A stretch of DNA of 64,000 nucleotides from Polytrichum commune (lineage: Eukaryota > Streptophyta > Polytrichopsida > Polytrichales > Polytrichaceae). Below, piece after piece: positions 1-11,204 of the stretch. A model generated the notes under the pieces. It saw nothing but the letters and a program-made list of their open reading frames with translations. It made no database searches and was not told the origin of the DNA. The stretch's first letter is position 1; every line of letters starts with the position of its first letter. The stretch is taken from assembly GCA_950295325.1 (NCBI GenBank), contig OX485804.1, forward strand, positions 49,104,001 through 49,168,000, in the 5' to 3' direction. Both the position numbers and the translations under genes were made by a program.

Positions 1-617
1 GAATATTCCACCCTATTCTCTTGTTTTTTTACAAAAAAAAGAAAGTTCAAAGATTCAGCAAATCTCAAATAAGTTCATAAACACCTAAACTGCCATGGGA
101 GTATGGTAGATATATGTGCTATGTGTAGTTGAGTCTAGGTCATATATGAGTTTAAGTCTCCATGTAATCCAATTTACATATATATTCGAGGTCCAATTGG
201 AGTATTGCATATGATAAATGGGATAATTTTAAACATGATAAATTTTAACTTCAAATTTCCGAAGTAATAACAAACACATTTCTATGACACCTTGAAGTCC
301 GAAGTGGGCCCTCAATGGGCCTCTCGGGCATATAAGGGTTAAATCCTTAGAGGTCTAGGGGGTTCAATGTATGTCTTGTATAAGTCCTCATCTAGTCTTC
401 AAGTCACAATTTTCATATTTAAGGGTTTGATATTTTAGTTAGAACAATATCTCATGACATGTGGAAAATCATAATACAATCATATTTGTCATCAATGATC
501 AATATGTCCTAAGTATGTACTTGCTTTCAAGGGTACCCATGTTTGTATCTTAGCCAAATCTTCAAATGCATTAATAAGATTTACATCCAAATTTTAAAAT
601 GTACTTGATGAATGAGT
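1..617. other. Gene-free AT-rich leader
   Basis: AT-rich DNA with no open frame of coding character on either strand and no recognisable element end. It stops at the first TA-flanked MITE. Confidence 0.5.
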
Positions 618-619
618 TA

Positions 620-992
620 CACTAAATATGATATTAGTGTCACCGATTCTAATTGTCTTGCGCAATACTAATTGTAAACCATGATGTAATGTCACCAACA
701 CTAAATGTCAACCCACCATTATTTTTCATTCCTTATAATCTTTTGGGGGGGATAACAGATTTATGGTGTTGCAATTACTATCACTTATCAAGTGATTTTT
801 CATCCAAATTTCAATCATCCATGGCAATATCTCATCACAACTTGCTGACAAGAGAAGGTAGGGTTTTGGCCAATGGATGAACTCATCCATCATCCATGAC
901 AATATTTGTTCACTTCTCCATGAGAAGTATCACCTGAAAAGTTTCCATAGTGACATAAAATTTCCATATGACACTAAATATCATATTTAGTG
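620..992. mobile_element. TA-flanked CACTAAAT MITE, long subfamily, copy 1
   Basis: A 373-bp non-coding element. It begins CACTAAATATGATATTAGTG and ends CACTAAATATCATATTTAGTG, so each end is itself a near-palindrome. TA sits directly outside both ends (618-619 and 993-994), consistent with a 2-bp target duplication. Similar elements lie at 7318-7716 and 21684-22057. It has no transposase. The TA duplication suggests Tc1/mariner-type mobilisation, but the superfamily is inferred from ends only. Confidence 0.75.
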
Positions 993-1004
993 TAGTTCTA
1001 GATG

Positions 1005-2329
1005 GCAAGGCTTTTTTAGCACAATTAGTTAAAAGTGAACATATATATAAACTCAAATGCATGTTTGTGTACATGTCGAGGTCCAAATAGGGCATATCGG
1101 ACGCTTAGGAGTCAATCAACTTACATTACTAAAATAACGTGGTCCTAGAGCACACTTCTCATTAGTCACAAGCGATCATTAGGACATGAACCCATTTACA
1201 AGCATCCAATTAAATCTACAGGAGTTGTAGATTGAACTTGGCCTATGTAAATGGGGTCATGTCCCCATGACTACATGTGTCAAATGGGAAGTGTGTTTCT
1301 AGGACCACGTTTTCTAGTAGGGTTAGAAGTGGAATTCACACCCTACAGTATGTGGGTGTTATTAGATTCATTTTTCATGTTCTCCAACTTCTACCAATGA
1401 AATTTAGACAACAAAACTCGTGTTGCATTAGCAAATCTGCAATGAAAATACTTTCCATAACTGGATCGAAAACCGGATCTCCCTAGTTTAGTTATGATCA
1501 CCAGAACTGCATGTTTGTTGATTTCTTAACTGGATATCTAGGTCCTCCCAATTGTGTTCACTATTGAATTTATTAATATTTGACAACATAGTCCAATCTC
1601 TCGTAGTCCAATGTGTCTTTACGATGTTCGCTCTTTGATCCTCACCGCAACACATACCAATCAAATATAGGAGTCCCATAAACAAAACGAGCCACTTAAG
1701 ACCCATTTACATCACCAAGTGATGGTTTGGGAATAAGTGATAAGCATACTTTTCTTTATATATATATAAATATATAAGATATTTTGTAGGGAACCACAGA
1801 AGAGTCTACATCACCCGAATAGGTGAGGTTAAGTTAACACTTATTAGATTTTAACACTGTAATTAAACCCTTGGACCTGCAGTGGTAGTACTAATTTGCA
1901 CTTTACTATAAATACTGCATCCTGCATTTAGCATAAGTGTTTGACAAATTAGTGCGACTTATTCAAATTTGAGAAAACTTAATACAGGCTTAATTTCATG
2001 TCGGTGTACTCCTATACGGAACTCTGGCAAGGATATAAAGCCGCTTGCTCAACTGCACCACAACATTTTGAATCATGGGCAATTGCCTTGCATCGCTCGG
2101 AAATTGTCCTACATCATTAAAGAATTTGCAAAATCCACCACATTGATGAATTTGCATATTTTCCTCACCAATGTCAGGCGATTGTTCATGCTTCAGAAGG
2201 GGATTTACATGTTGATAAGTGTAATATTTGCAAATGCTTAAAAAGGTGAACAAAAGGTTATGTCATCAAAATAGCAAAAAAAATGAACTTTAATAACAAA
2301 TAATAGACTTAACCTAACATAATTCTATA
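1005..2329. other. Gene-free stretch with old repeat fragments
   Basis: No gene is visible. The stretch holds a degenerate relative of the TTAA-flanked 376-bp family (listed separately at 1346-1713) and a short TA-rich run near 1757-1780. Open frames here match repeat sequence found elsewhere in the window. Confidence 0.5.
1346..1713 (+). mobile_element. Degenerate copy of the GGTA..TGGGTSTT element family
   Basis: Starts AGTATGTGGGTGTTATTAG and ends AAGACCCATTTACA. It aligns by eye along its length with 47174-47536 and, in the opposite orientation, with 38166-38541. Shared blocks include tgcatgtttgttgatttctt, tagtccaatctct and the end aagacccat. The terminal TTAA target sites are no longer recognisable here. 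Any open frames inside it are repeat sequence. Confidence 0.6.
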
Positions 2330-2476
2330 CATAACATTACTCAGATCTATAACAATGTTTTGTGGGACTGACTGTGTTCCACGCAATATTCCACACATTT
2401 AGTCTGAACGTGAGGAACATTCTGCGAAATATTGTCAGTCCCACAGAACAATGTTATGGATTTGAATAATGTATTG
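2330..2476. repeat. Foldback element CATAACATTA, copy 1
   Basis: The left arm (CATAACATTACTCAGATC, then an AACAATGTT and GTGGGACTGAC block) is the inverted complement of the right arm (GTCAGTCCCACAGAACAATG, then TTGAATAATG). The arms are about 45 bp around a central spacer of about 60 bp. A shorter version with most of the spacer lost lies at 21379-21463. A single strand could form a long hairpin. Confidence 0.75.
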
Positions 2477-3070
2477 CATACATTGAGTTGAGGGTTTTCT
2501 TTAATTGAGGGTGCCTACACACCAAAAGTCTAATATGGTTGGCCTTAACCCCCCCCCCCCCAACTCCTGGGGGCTTACCAACCCCACCAATTGTGCTGAT
2601 GGGTATGGCGCATTGACAATGCGTGGCAATGTAAAATGCTCAAATTTTCAATGCCCGAACATATTTATTGTTTGCTTTTATAGAGAATTCGTGAAAAATA
2701 ACCAAGTATATATGCTATTCAATTTGAATAGAATCGCAACAAAATTTTGACATAGAACATGGGGCTATGATCCTAAAATGCTTATGGTCTTGATTCTAAT
2801 AATTATAATTGGCATATCATCACAAGTCTCCAACTTGGCACTTAAGTGGAGTTCGGATTTGGGAGGAGGGATGGTCACATTCCCCCTCCCCACTTTGCTA
2901 ATTTGCTACATCTAACTCTTGATATGTGTACATATATTGCTGTTAAAGAAGGAGTATTTAAAGTAAGAACTTTGTGAGCGCAAGGCTAGAGAATGTGCAT
3001 GTCCTATTTAAACTTATTATGAATATAGGTTCAATGTCCTCCAATCAACGGTGGAACTCCAACCTAATTC
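2477..3070. other. Gene-free spacer
   Basis: No gene or element ends recognised. Contains a C11 run near 2550 inside otherwise AT-rich DNA. Confidence 0.45.
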
Positions 3071-3073
3071 TTA

Positions 3074-3572
3074 GGGCCACTTCACACACGAGACTGAGAG
3101 CCCGTGACCATTACACTTCAAGCACTCTCATTGGTGGAAAAGGCGGAACCGGTCCAACTTCGCTTCACACTACGCTCGAGGGACCAACGGAGTATGTGAA
3201 TGCAAGATGGATGTAAAGTCTACATGGTTTCCTACATGGCATCAAATGGATCATGTTTCATGGTCACTTGGATTATTTTAAAAAACCACCTCTTGGAGGT
3301 AGGCCCGACACAAAATCGAGAGACCATGGCACTCCGAATGCTCAGAAACATTGATTTATTTTATTTGATCATGTGTGAGGACCTTCATGAATAGAAATTC
3401 ATTACAATAGCATTCAGTTGAGGACTTGGTCACATATGACTTCACACTACACTTGAGGATCGGTGACCACACTACATGAGTTTGGAGGTGTGTTGGGATG
3501 GCATTTGGACACTTTCTTTTGGGCTCTCACAACCCCATGGTCACGGCTCTTGGCTCGTGTGTGAAGTGGCCC
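3074..3572 (+). mobile_element. Harbinger/Tourist-like MITE, copy 1
   Basis: A 499-bp element with terminal inverted repeats GGGCCACTTCACACACGAG and CTCGTGTGTGAAGTGGCCC, flanked by TTA on both sides (3071-3073, 3573-3575). A 3-bp TWA-type duplication with GGG/GGC-starting ends is typical of PIF/Harbinger-derived MITEs. The interior is non-coding. Four more intact copies lie at 6276, 17821, 22095 and 53160. This copy has the same orientation as 22095 and is opposite to the other three. Confidence 0.88.
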
Positions 3573-3677
3573 TTAATTACACAACTTCATATGACTAACG
3601 CACCCTTGGCGGGTTGCCATCTCAACTTTGGAGCGGGTTGAATGCCCATGAGTTTGTTGCCCACTTGACAAACTCAA

Positions 3678-5781
3678 GAGAGAGAGAAGAAACGTTGACC
3701 CCTGATGGGATCAACATGATTGAAATGCCCGTTCGACCCACCCTTGATATTATGTCCACTGGACATAATATCAGTGGTGCAGGACTACTAACCCCTCTCG
3801 GGGTGGGCACTATAGAAACTGGGGTGACCAAGTTGGCCATGTGTTGGTGCGGTTGTAGAGCTTGTAGGGGCAAAGGTTATAGTTTTGTGGGGTGGATGTT
3901 GAGTCATGGGCCTTCTATTAGTTTATTGTGATATCTTTTATTTATTGGTTGACTAGTGTTTTGGGAGTTCTTATGGTAGTTGTGTGTCAAGTGGTATTGG
4001 CTCGTTATTTTCTATCCTTCTTTTGTGCAGAATTATGGACATGTATAGCATATTGTATAGCGATGACATTAATTGCCTCAGATGTGTTCTTGATGCTCTG
4101 CTTAGGGGTTTTAAATGTTGTTTCAATGCTATCCATAGAGGGGATATGTGTGGCAGCCCTAGCGCCTGCAGTGATGACAATTAGTGGGTCTATTTTCCAA
4201 CCTTTGTTGGCAATATTATCCATTAATGGTTTATATTTCTTTATTTTACGGTTTATAGTTTCATCCGGTATTCTATCGTTACAGTATGTAAATTCAATGA
4301 ATTGTATTGTTAGGTTGTCATTAGGTTCTATTGGGGGTGAGGACTGATATGGTAGTCCTTTCACACATAAAAGATCTTGTTTGAATCTGGCATTGCAATG
4401 GCATCTTTGTTGGCCACATATACACGGTAATATCCATGAAGGGACCGTGTTTTCTGGGGGGTCGTTATTGAATGTTCATGTATTCATGAGAATATAACAT
4501 CTTGATTTTTTTGATGACACTATAAGTTTTCTTAATTCCCATACTGCTTTATTGTGTCTTTTGGTGCGGAGGGCATGAATGTGGTGTTGTTTGCATTTTA
4601 GAAGTACATGCAGCCATGTATCCGGGCATGTTGAGTCACATATAGGGCATGTGATTGATGGGAAAGCTTCTCTTCCGAATAACAGTTGTTTCCTGGCATT
4701 TCCCATGTATTGACCGTGTCTTAGTTTTAGAAGACATGTTTTTTGGGAGTCAGTTATGTTTTTGTTTGTCCAAAATTTATTTGATAGCTCATTATCTATT
4801 TTATCGTTGGCTATCCATTTATCTATGTTGGGGTATAATATAGGGATCGATTCTAAATTTATATTCTTATTGTACTTCACTAGATGTTTATCTAGGAATC
4901 TAATGGGTCCTTTGTCTGGGGTTGTTCCCATTGATGGCCATGTGTCTCTTTGGTAGAAGTACGGCGTTGAGTGGGCAAATTCGTGTGATTGAGAGGCATT
5001 GTAGTGTGCTTTTGATGTCCCTTCTTTTGCAAGTGTGTCGGCTTCTTCGTTACCTTTGATGTTTGCATGTGCTCTTACTTTGTATAGTGTTGTGGGTTGG
5101 GTTCTCTGTACAAGAAAGTTCACTATTTCTTCTAAGATAGTTTTATCGGGGTGGTTATTGTGTAGTGTGGGGTGTTTTATTTGGTTCTTGATTACATATA
5201 GGCCGTTAAGGCAGTCTGTGAAAATATGTGCCGGTTCATTTGGGAAGTCATTTTTTATTATTTTAAGGGTATGGTGAATGGCCATTAGTTCTACTCGAAA
5301 TATGTATTGTAGGTCTGGTAGTCATAGTGCAAGTTTGATATTTTTTTCTTGGTTATATATACCGTATCCAGCTTCTTCTCTCCACCAACTATCTCCTATT
5401 TTTTTGGGGGGGGGGGTTAAAGGATCCGTCTATGTAGAAGCAGTGTTTGGGGGGGAATTTAAGTGGTGTTTCGTTTTCATAGTTGGGAATTTGTGGGATT
5501 GTATTATGTAGGTGTGTGCTTGGAGTTGGGTAAGTGAGGGTGTTCCATGTTTTACATTTGTTGACTTCTAGATTTTGTGGGGTAGGGGGGGCAATTTGGG
5601 TGATTGTGCGAGATATGTTCAGATTGTTGCATATATTTCTTATTGTGTTCATTTGTTCTATATTGCCGATACTATTGTTTTGGTGATGGACGCATAGGAT
5701 TCTTATGGTGAGTGGTTCTATACGAGGCTCGTTGGATTCTTGTGGTCTTGTAGGTTCTTCATATTTGGTGGTGTCTGCTGG
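3678..5781 (-). mobile_element. 5'-truncated LINE with 13-bp target duplication
   Basis: A 2.1-kb non-LTR retrotransposon remnant on the minus strand. The 13-bp direct repeat TTGACAAACTCAA sits at both borders (3665-3677 and 5782-5794). The coding part retains the 3' half of an ORF2: RNase H, a CCHC zinc-binding segment and a C-terminal PD-(D/E)XK-like domain. The reverse transcriptase and N-terminal endonuclease are missing, as expected for 5' truncation during target-primed reverse transcription. The 3' terminus is a pyrimidine-rich run (ttcttctctctctc in LINE orientation), not a poly(A) tail. Confidence 0.85.
4003..5781 (-). pseudogene. LINE ORF2 3' half: RNase H, CCHC, restriction-like nuclease (broken)
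   Basis: Reading on the minus strand, the frame enters at the truncation point and reaches an RNase H start (FYIDGSFNPP near 5410). It then shifts frame at a G10-11 run (about 5404-5415), and continues with RVELMAIHHTL (catalytic Glu), HIFTDCLNGL (Asp) and HANIKGNEEADTLAKEG (His and Asp). Next comes CPICDSTCPDTWLH...C with a following RHN motif, the CCHC finger used by restriction-like-endonuclease LINEs. After one TGA (about 4476) the same frame runs on to 4003 through CICGQQRCHC, ARFKQD, QFIEFTYCND, KIKKYKPL and PLIVITAGARAATHIPSM. The spacing of D, E and K..KY fits a PD-(D/E)XK fold. One frameshift and one stop make it non-functional as it stands. Confidence 0.8.
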
Positions 5782-5794
5782 TTGACAAACTCAA

Positions 5795-6272
5795 CAACAT
5801 GCATGGAGAAGATAAAGCCCCACATCTTGGCACTATCCCCATTGTTTGGGAGGAGGGTATAATCATGTGCTAGAGGATTTCAAAAGGAGCCCAACATAAC
5901 ATTACCAAGTGATCGTGCGCCCTTGAAATATAACCATGGGATACTTGGAACTTAACTTAAATTTGAGTCTCCTCACGCAATGTTTGTGTATCCCATGGTT
6001 ATAATTTGAGAGCCCACGGAACGAACGCACACTGCTTATTAATGTTATGAAGATCACATTTGGACACACACCCTTTTCTTCTTCAAAACGCTCACCTCTT
6101 AGCTTATTGACAAGTGGGGCTTGGTGTTGAAGATGTAAAACATGAAAGGCATCCATCCAAAATGGGTCACATATGTCTTTTTTTTACATAGTCGTGATTA
6201 GTTGGTCCCTATGGTTAGTTAGTCCCCATTATAAAAGTGTATAGCTAGATTTAGGGAAAATCAATACCAACA
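5795..6272. other. Gene-free spacer
   Basis: No gene seen. The short frames lack coding character. Confidence 0.45.
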
Positions 6273-6275
6273 TAA

Positions 6276-6779
6276 GGGCCACTTCACACACGAGCCAAGA
6301 GCCATGACCATGAAATTGTGAGAGCTCAAAAGAAATTGTCCAAAGGCCGTCCCAACACAATGCAAAATCATGTAGTGTGGTCATGGATCCTCAAGTGTAG
6401 CGTGAAGCCATATGTGACCAGGCCCTCAACCAAATGCTATTTCAATGAATCTCTATTCATGCAAGTCCTCACACATGATAAACATAAAACAAATCAACAG
6501 TTGTGATCATTCGGAGTGCCATGGTCTCCCCGGTGGTTTTGTGTTAGGCCTACCTCCAAGAGACGGTTTTTGAAAACAATCCAAATGACCATGAAACATG
6601 ATCCATTGGATGCCATGTAGAAATCCATGTAGACTTTACATCCATCTTGCATTCACATGCTCCGTCGGTCCCTCAAGCGTAGTGGGAAGCGAACTTGGAC
6701 CGGCTCCGCCTTTTCCACCAATGCGAGTGCTTGAAGTGCAATGGTCACGGGCTCTCGGTCTCATGTGTGAAGTTGGCCC
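6276..6779 (-). mobile_element. Harbinger/Tourist-like MITE, copy 2
   Basis: A 504-bp copy of the 3074-3572 family in the opposite orientation (starts GGGCCACTTCACACACGAGC, ends TGTGTGAAGTTGGCCC), with TAA duplications at 6273-6275 and 6780-6782. One extra T in the right end breaks perfect pairing. Non-coding. Confidence 0.88.
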
Positions 6780-6782
6780 TAA

Positions 6783-7315
6783 GGCACATAGATGAGGCAA
6801 CGTGGCAAAATTACAAGAGCTTCATGCTTGCCCCTATGTCATAGAACACAATCTAATGAGCCGGATTGAGTGGGTCAATGCGATGACCCCTTATGAAACT
6901 TTGCTATCATGGTTGCCGATCGATCAAAAAGAATCAACACGATTGACCCGCACCATTGTTGCAAACGCAATGAATGCAAGTTCAACGATCCAAAATCATA
7001 AGTATACCCAAACTAGGATTCAATGCATGGTACTAAATTGGTGCAATAATGGCAAGAAACCGTAACCATTTTGCAAGAGAATTTTACATGTTCACCCAAC
7101 CACACATGAATATAACGCGTGCATCTTTTATTTCACCCAACCGATCTCATGTGCATTTAGGGTTTCGATCCACAATCCAATTTTGATGGGTGTCATTTCT
7201 ACACCCAAATTCCCAACATGGATGCATGGCCCGCTACTTTGTCTTTACAATTTGAAGCCGGGTTTCATGAGCTCCCTTGAATGCATCAAAACCCCTCCCA
7301 ACTCTTAAGGATTAG
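6783..7315. other. Gene-free stretch
   Basis: Open frames around 6802-7065 show no recognisable domain. I see no RNA gene or element end here. Confidence 0.4.
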
Positions 7316-7317
7316 TA

Positions 7318-7716
7318 CACTAAATATTGTGATTAGTGTCAAATGGCATTTTTATGTCGCTGTGGTAGCTTTTTTTTAATGACACTTCTTATGAAGAAGT
7401 TTATGAATGTTGTTATGGATGATCGAAATTTGGGTGAAATTCATGCCAATTGTTGAAAGAAAGTTTTGGTGGTTTCTGTATCCTAGCATTTTTGTAATGA
7501 AGTTTTTGTCGTGGGTGATTGGAATTGTATGAAAAATTGGTTAGTAAAGTGAATGTAATTGCAACATTGTGAATCTATAATGTCCGAACTTTATTTTTCT
7601 AGGAATGACAAATAATGTTAGTTTTACATTTAGTGTTAGTCACACTATAGGGGTGGTTTATGATTAGTATTTGAGCAAGGCAATTAGATTGGTGCTACTA
7701 AATACAATATTTAGTA
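7318..7716. mobile_element. TA-flanked CACTAAAT MITE, long subfamily, copy 2
   Basis: A 399-bp element starting CACTAAATATTGTGATTAGTG and ending ACTAAATACAATATTTAGTA, with TA outside both ends (7316-7317, 7717-7718). The last base has mutated from G to A. The interior resembles 21684-22057, sharing a gatgatcgaaatttgggtga-like block. Confidence 0.72.
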
Positions 7717-7718
7717 TA

Positions 7719-8858
7719 GTTGCTTGTTGAAATTTCCAAACATGTGTTGCTTCCCACTTGGAGTCATGTAGCCAACTTGATAAGTGAGTGGACGGTGAAA
7801 ATCAAACACACCACCAAATAACAAATTTATGTCCTCATCGCTCTCCTGAATAAAGATGATCTAAGTAGTGTCTTTGCCTCTAATTGAGAATTTTGATAAT
7901 GCAAAGATTATTGAATGTCTTTGAATTTGGGATTCAATATGCCTTTGGAATTAGGGTTTGAACCCAAGGGATGCACTCCTCAAGTTTTGGTTGGTGACGT
8001 GCAATCAAACGAAGGGGTATGTTAATTAATTTGGGTCTTTTTTTAGAATAGTATTGGAAGTAAAATATCCCATAAAATATATACTTTTTCATGTATAGGT
8101 AAGGATGGGTATGAGAAAATCAATAGTTTTTATGAGATCATTTTAAGAAAAAATTCTAAGTTAGCATAATCTATAAGCATAGGATGGAAACTTCTTGGAC
8201 ATGATTTGGCTTTCAAGCTCGTGGTACAACTTCTTGATTGGAAAGTTGTGGATGTAATCCACAAGGCAACTTACGGTGACGGAATGGTCATCTTCTCCAT
8301 TGAGGTAGGATTTGGAGGTTTGTTGTGTCTTTGAAGCTCATTTTCTCATTGTCTTCAGAGGAAGGGTGCGGCTGTGAAATTTCCATGCGACCTCTTGCAA
8401 TCTTCGTGTTCTTCTTCTTGGATTCTTGGTTTCATTCAGTCTTGGTGTTTAGGGTTGCAATCGGTTCATTTACTATTGGTGTTTACATGTTTTTGGTATC
8501 AATCAATTTTGGTTTTGGGTTGTAGTGGTTGGTTTACTGCTAGCGTTTACGTGTTTATTGTGTCATTCAAGAAAGGAAGAAAGACAACTCCAATGTTGCC
8601 ACCGGTGTGAGTTCTGATGTTTCTTCAATTTTGAGTGGGTCTATATTTGTATGTAATCCTGAAACAGGCATTACATGAATTAAATAGCCCCTGATGTCTA
8701 TTGCCTCATTTCAAAGGTGAACACCTTGAACGGGCATGGACAAGTGGGTTGGCTCCTATCTCCCCAAAGGGCAAGCCCCTAGGTTCCTATATGGTTGGTT
8801 GAAAATATCCGGCTCACCCTGATACCCCCACAAATGATTGGGTGGATCATAAGTGGTA
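7719..8858. other. Gene-free stretch
   Basis: Two overlapping open frames at 8325-8610 have low-complexity hydrophobic translations and no domain. Nothing else is supported. Confidence 0.4.
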
Positions 8859-8948
8859 GGGTGCACAAGAAATCAAGTGCTATAAAGGTCACCCATCCAA
8901 GTACTACTCCGGATTAGGTGGCCTAACCTTGGAGATCCCATGGGATCC
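8859..8948 (-). pseudogene. 5S rRNA-derived sequence
   Basis: On the minus strand this stretch keeps GGATCCCAT, an AGTAGTACTTGGATGGGTGACC-like block matching the internal control region (box C) of plant 5S rRNA, and a TTGTGCACCC 3' end. The middle has diverged: the expected box A segment AGTTAAGC is not intact, and the 5' quarter is missing. It is therefore not a functional 5S gene. Possible sources are a dispersed 5S pseudogene, a 5S-derived SINE or the LTR of a Cassandra-type TRIM. I could not find paired LTRs. Confidence 0.65.
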
Positions 8949-8949
8949 A

Positions 8950-9799
8950 GGTTAAGGCCTTGGGTTAAAGCCAACTTTGTGTCACACACTCTTGGTGTTC
9001 AAGATTGCAGTGGTGGATTTAATGTTGTTGTTCATGGGGTCTTGTTGTCACTTAGTCATCTTGTTTACATATTGCATTAGGGGTGTTTAGGGGAGGTTTA
9101 AGGTACTTGCATAATGGCAAAGATCACATTGTGGGCATTGGAAGATGAGGCCAATGAACCATAGTAGTTTGGGTAGGCGGTTGGAGGTGAAGTTGTCACA
9201 TACACCACCCTCTAATCCATATTAGAAGAGAATGAGACCTTGGATTAGGGTTTTGAATTATGGGACTTGGAGGACAAAAGGCCCACAAGGGAGAATCTCA
9301 AGCACTTTAATGATATTTCTTCCAATGTTTACATCATTCATCTTGAGGGCGGTGGTGCTAAAACTAACATGTATGTGATTGATGGGTCACATGTGGTTGA
9401 TTCTCTTGAAATTGAAGCTCTTTTTGGAGATGATGCATATAGGGTACAAATAATTAGGTCAAACTAAGTTTTATAAGAAATGGTAGGGTAGTCTCAAATA
9501 CATAAATTTACATTTTTGGGTAAATATAGGGCTATCTTAAACCCCATTTTTTGTACAAATAATCTCCATGTAATTAGGGGTTGAATGTACGTGATCAACA
9601 AACATAACAAATGTTGCATCCCCGACTTAGAGGGTTTGATACATCTTTGGGTTAAGGTTTATAACATCTTTGCAATATTTACGAGTTTGTGTGGGTGGGG
9701 TGGGCGGGGGGAGGGGTCGTAAATTTTGCTTGGAATTGTTTCTACAAGGTAAAATTTTGGCCATTGGTTTGGGCAAGTGGGAGAGAGAACACATGGAAT
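8950..9799. other. Gene-free stretch with an isolated 66-codon frame
   Basis: An open frame at 9267-9467 (plus) encodes a 66-residue polypeptide of fairly ordinary composition without a known motif. It could be a decayed gene fragment. No splice-linked partner is evident. Confidence 0.35.
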
Positions 9800-10692
9800 T
9801 ATCGCATACAAGCGTACCTCTCATTCATCCAATAAAAGCCTGGAAATAGTGTGCCACTTTAAATTTATTATTTTCACCTAGTTTGACACTAGAATTCGTT
9901 TAAAAAAAATCACAAATTATTCTAGTCCAAGTCATTTGAGATGAATCGTGAATGTAAAGCCCTAACTCATACTTTCCTTTGTGATGGCCCGCTCCTTTCA
10001 TGCCGTAATTTCCCACCGTGTATCACAAGAGGACCTCAAGCATAATGACATCTGAACCATAAATCATGACAAACATCTGATGACAAAACTATGATCCCGG
10101 CCTTTACACTCAATAACGCCCTCGGACCAGGACAATCCATGAATAATGGCCATGTCCCCAGGTGGACCATTATTTGTTGCATGCCTTGGTCTCCGGGTGT
10201 AATCTATCACAAACCTATAAGGTAGAAATACCATAACCCGTTAACCACCCTCTAGCCGTGCACTAGACTGCCCTCATAATGGTGAAGTACCATTTCTAAA
10301 ACGGATCATGGCTCGGCGGCAACTTCAATGCATGTACACTTAGTGTAGCCAATGGGAGTCAAGTGTTAATGTGCTCATGAGGTAACCGATTTAGGCGATG
10401 TTCTGTATGAAAAAGCGGATTACCGTGCTCGGTGTAGGGAGAATCTAGTGAACGAGTAGGGGGTTGGACAAACTTTCCACTTTAAAAAATTGTGGAATAT
10501 TTTGTACAAGGTAGAAAAATATGAAACAACTTGCATTCTTCACGAATCCTCCTCGTCTATCTTGGAAAATTATCTCATGATTGTCAGACCGGATCTTCAA
10601 TGCGAATCACCTTATTTTCACGGGTCATGATATTTCCACCTTAAGGGTCAAGTTTTGATGTTGGATGGATGAGAAGTATGCTCATATACAAT
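9800..10692. repeat. Inverted-repeat element interrupted by another element
   Basis: The left end TATCGCATACAAGCGTACCT, followed by CTCATTCATCCAA, is mirrored at the right by TTGGATGGATGAGAAGTATG, followed by CTCATATACAATA. The same end pair bounds 52865-53093 and 62317-62526. Here the interior is enlarged and contains the separate 420-bp element at 10221-10640, so the outer element is older. Exact borders are uncertain. Confidence 0.5.
10221..10640 (+). mobile_element. GGTAGAAATACC inverted-repeat element, copy 1
   Basis: A 420-bp element with inverted ends GGTAGAAATACCATAACCCGT and ACGGGTCATGATATTTCCACC. A 421-bp copy in the opposite orientation lies at 26284-26704, sharing long blocks such as ccccctactcgttcactaga (complement here). 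Flanks are ATAA and TTAA, so the target duplication is unclear. Non-coding. Confidence 0.75.
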
Positions 10693-11203
10693 AATGCCCT
10701 ATTTCTTTGGCAAGAGGAGGCAAAACCGAGGTGTCTTGTTGTCCAACACATAACTTGGAAATTTGTTCCATATATAGGACTTTAACTTACATGTGAGGCA
10801 CTCGATCGTGAGGGAGGGCACTTGACCTTTTACTTAAGCTTCGAAAGAAATGAGCGATTGTGTCTCCCATAACTTATGGCGCGTTTCTCGGTGCTTAAAG
10901 ATGGAGAAAGTTTTTGGGGAAGGCCGCCAAAGGTAGGTAGCTTGCAATCGAGCCAATCAAAGGAAGTCAAATCCTCAAGTGAAGAATAGCGTACAAAGCT
11001 TCGTTTTGAGCCGTCCAATCAAATGAACATTTGGCAACCTCAAGTTACGCTTTGGCCACATCATATGAAGATCGAATCTAGACTGCTTTGTCTAATTAGT
11101 GTGGGTTACCATTCAGAGTCACATGTCGCTATAACATTTTACCGACATTATCATTTTTTTTATCAACTAAGTTTTATCATATTCTTTGGTGTGCATACTA
11201 ACT
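10693..11203. other. Gene-free spacer
   Basis: No gene, RNA or element end recognised. Confidence 0.4.
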
Positions 11204-11204
11204 A

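Noticed and set aside
3928-4347. 139-codon plus-strand frame with hydrophobic translation, resembling a membrane protein
   Set aside because: It is the antisense shadow of the LINE C-terminal nuclease domain, whose minus-strand frame shows conserved motifs.
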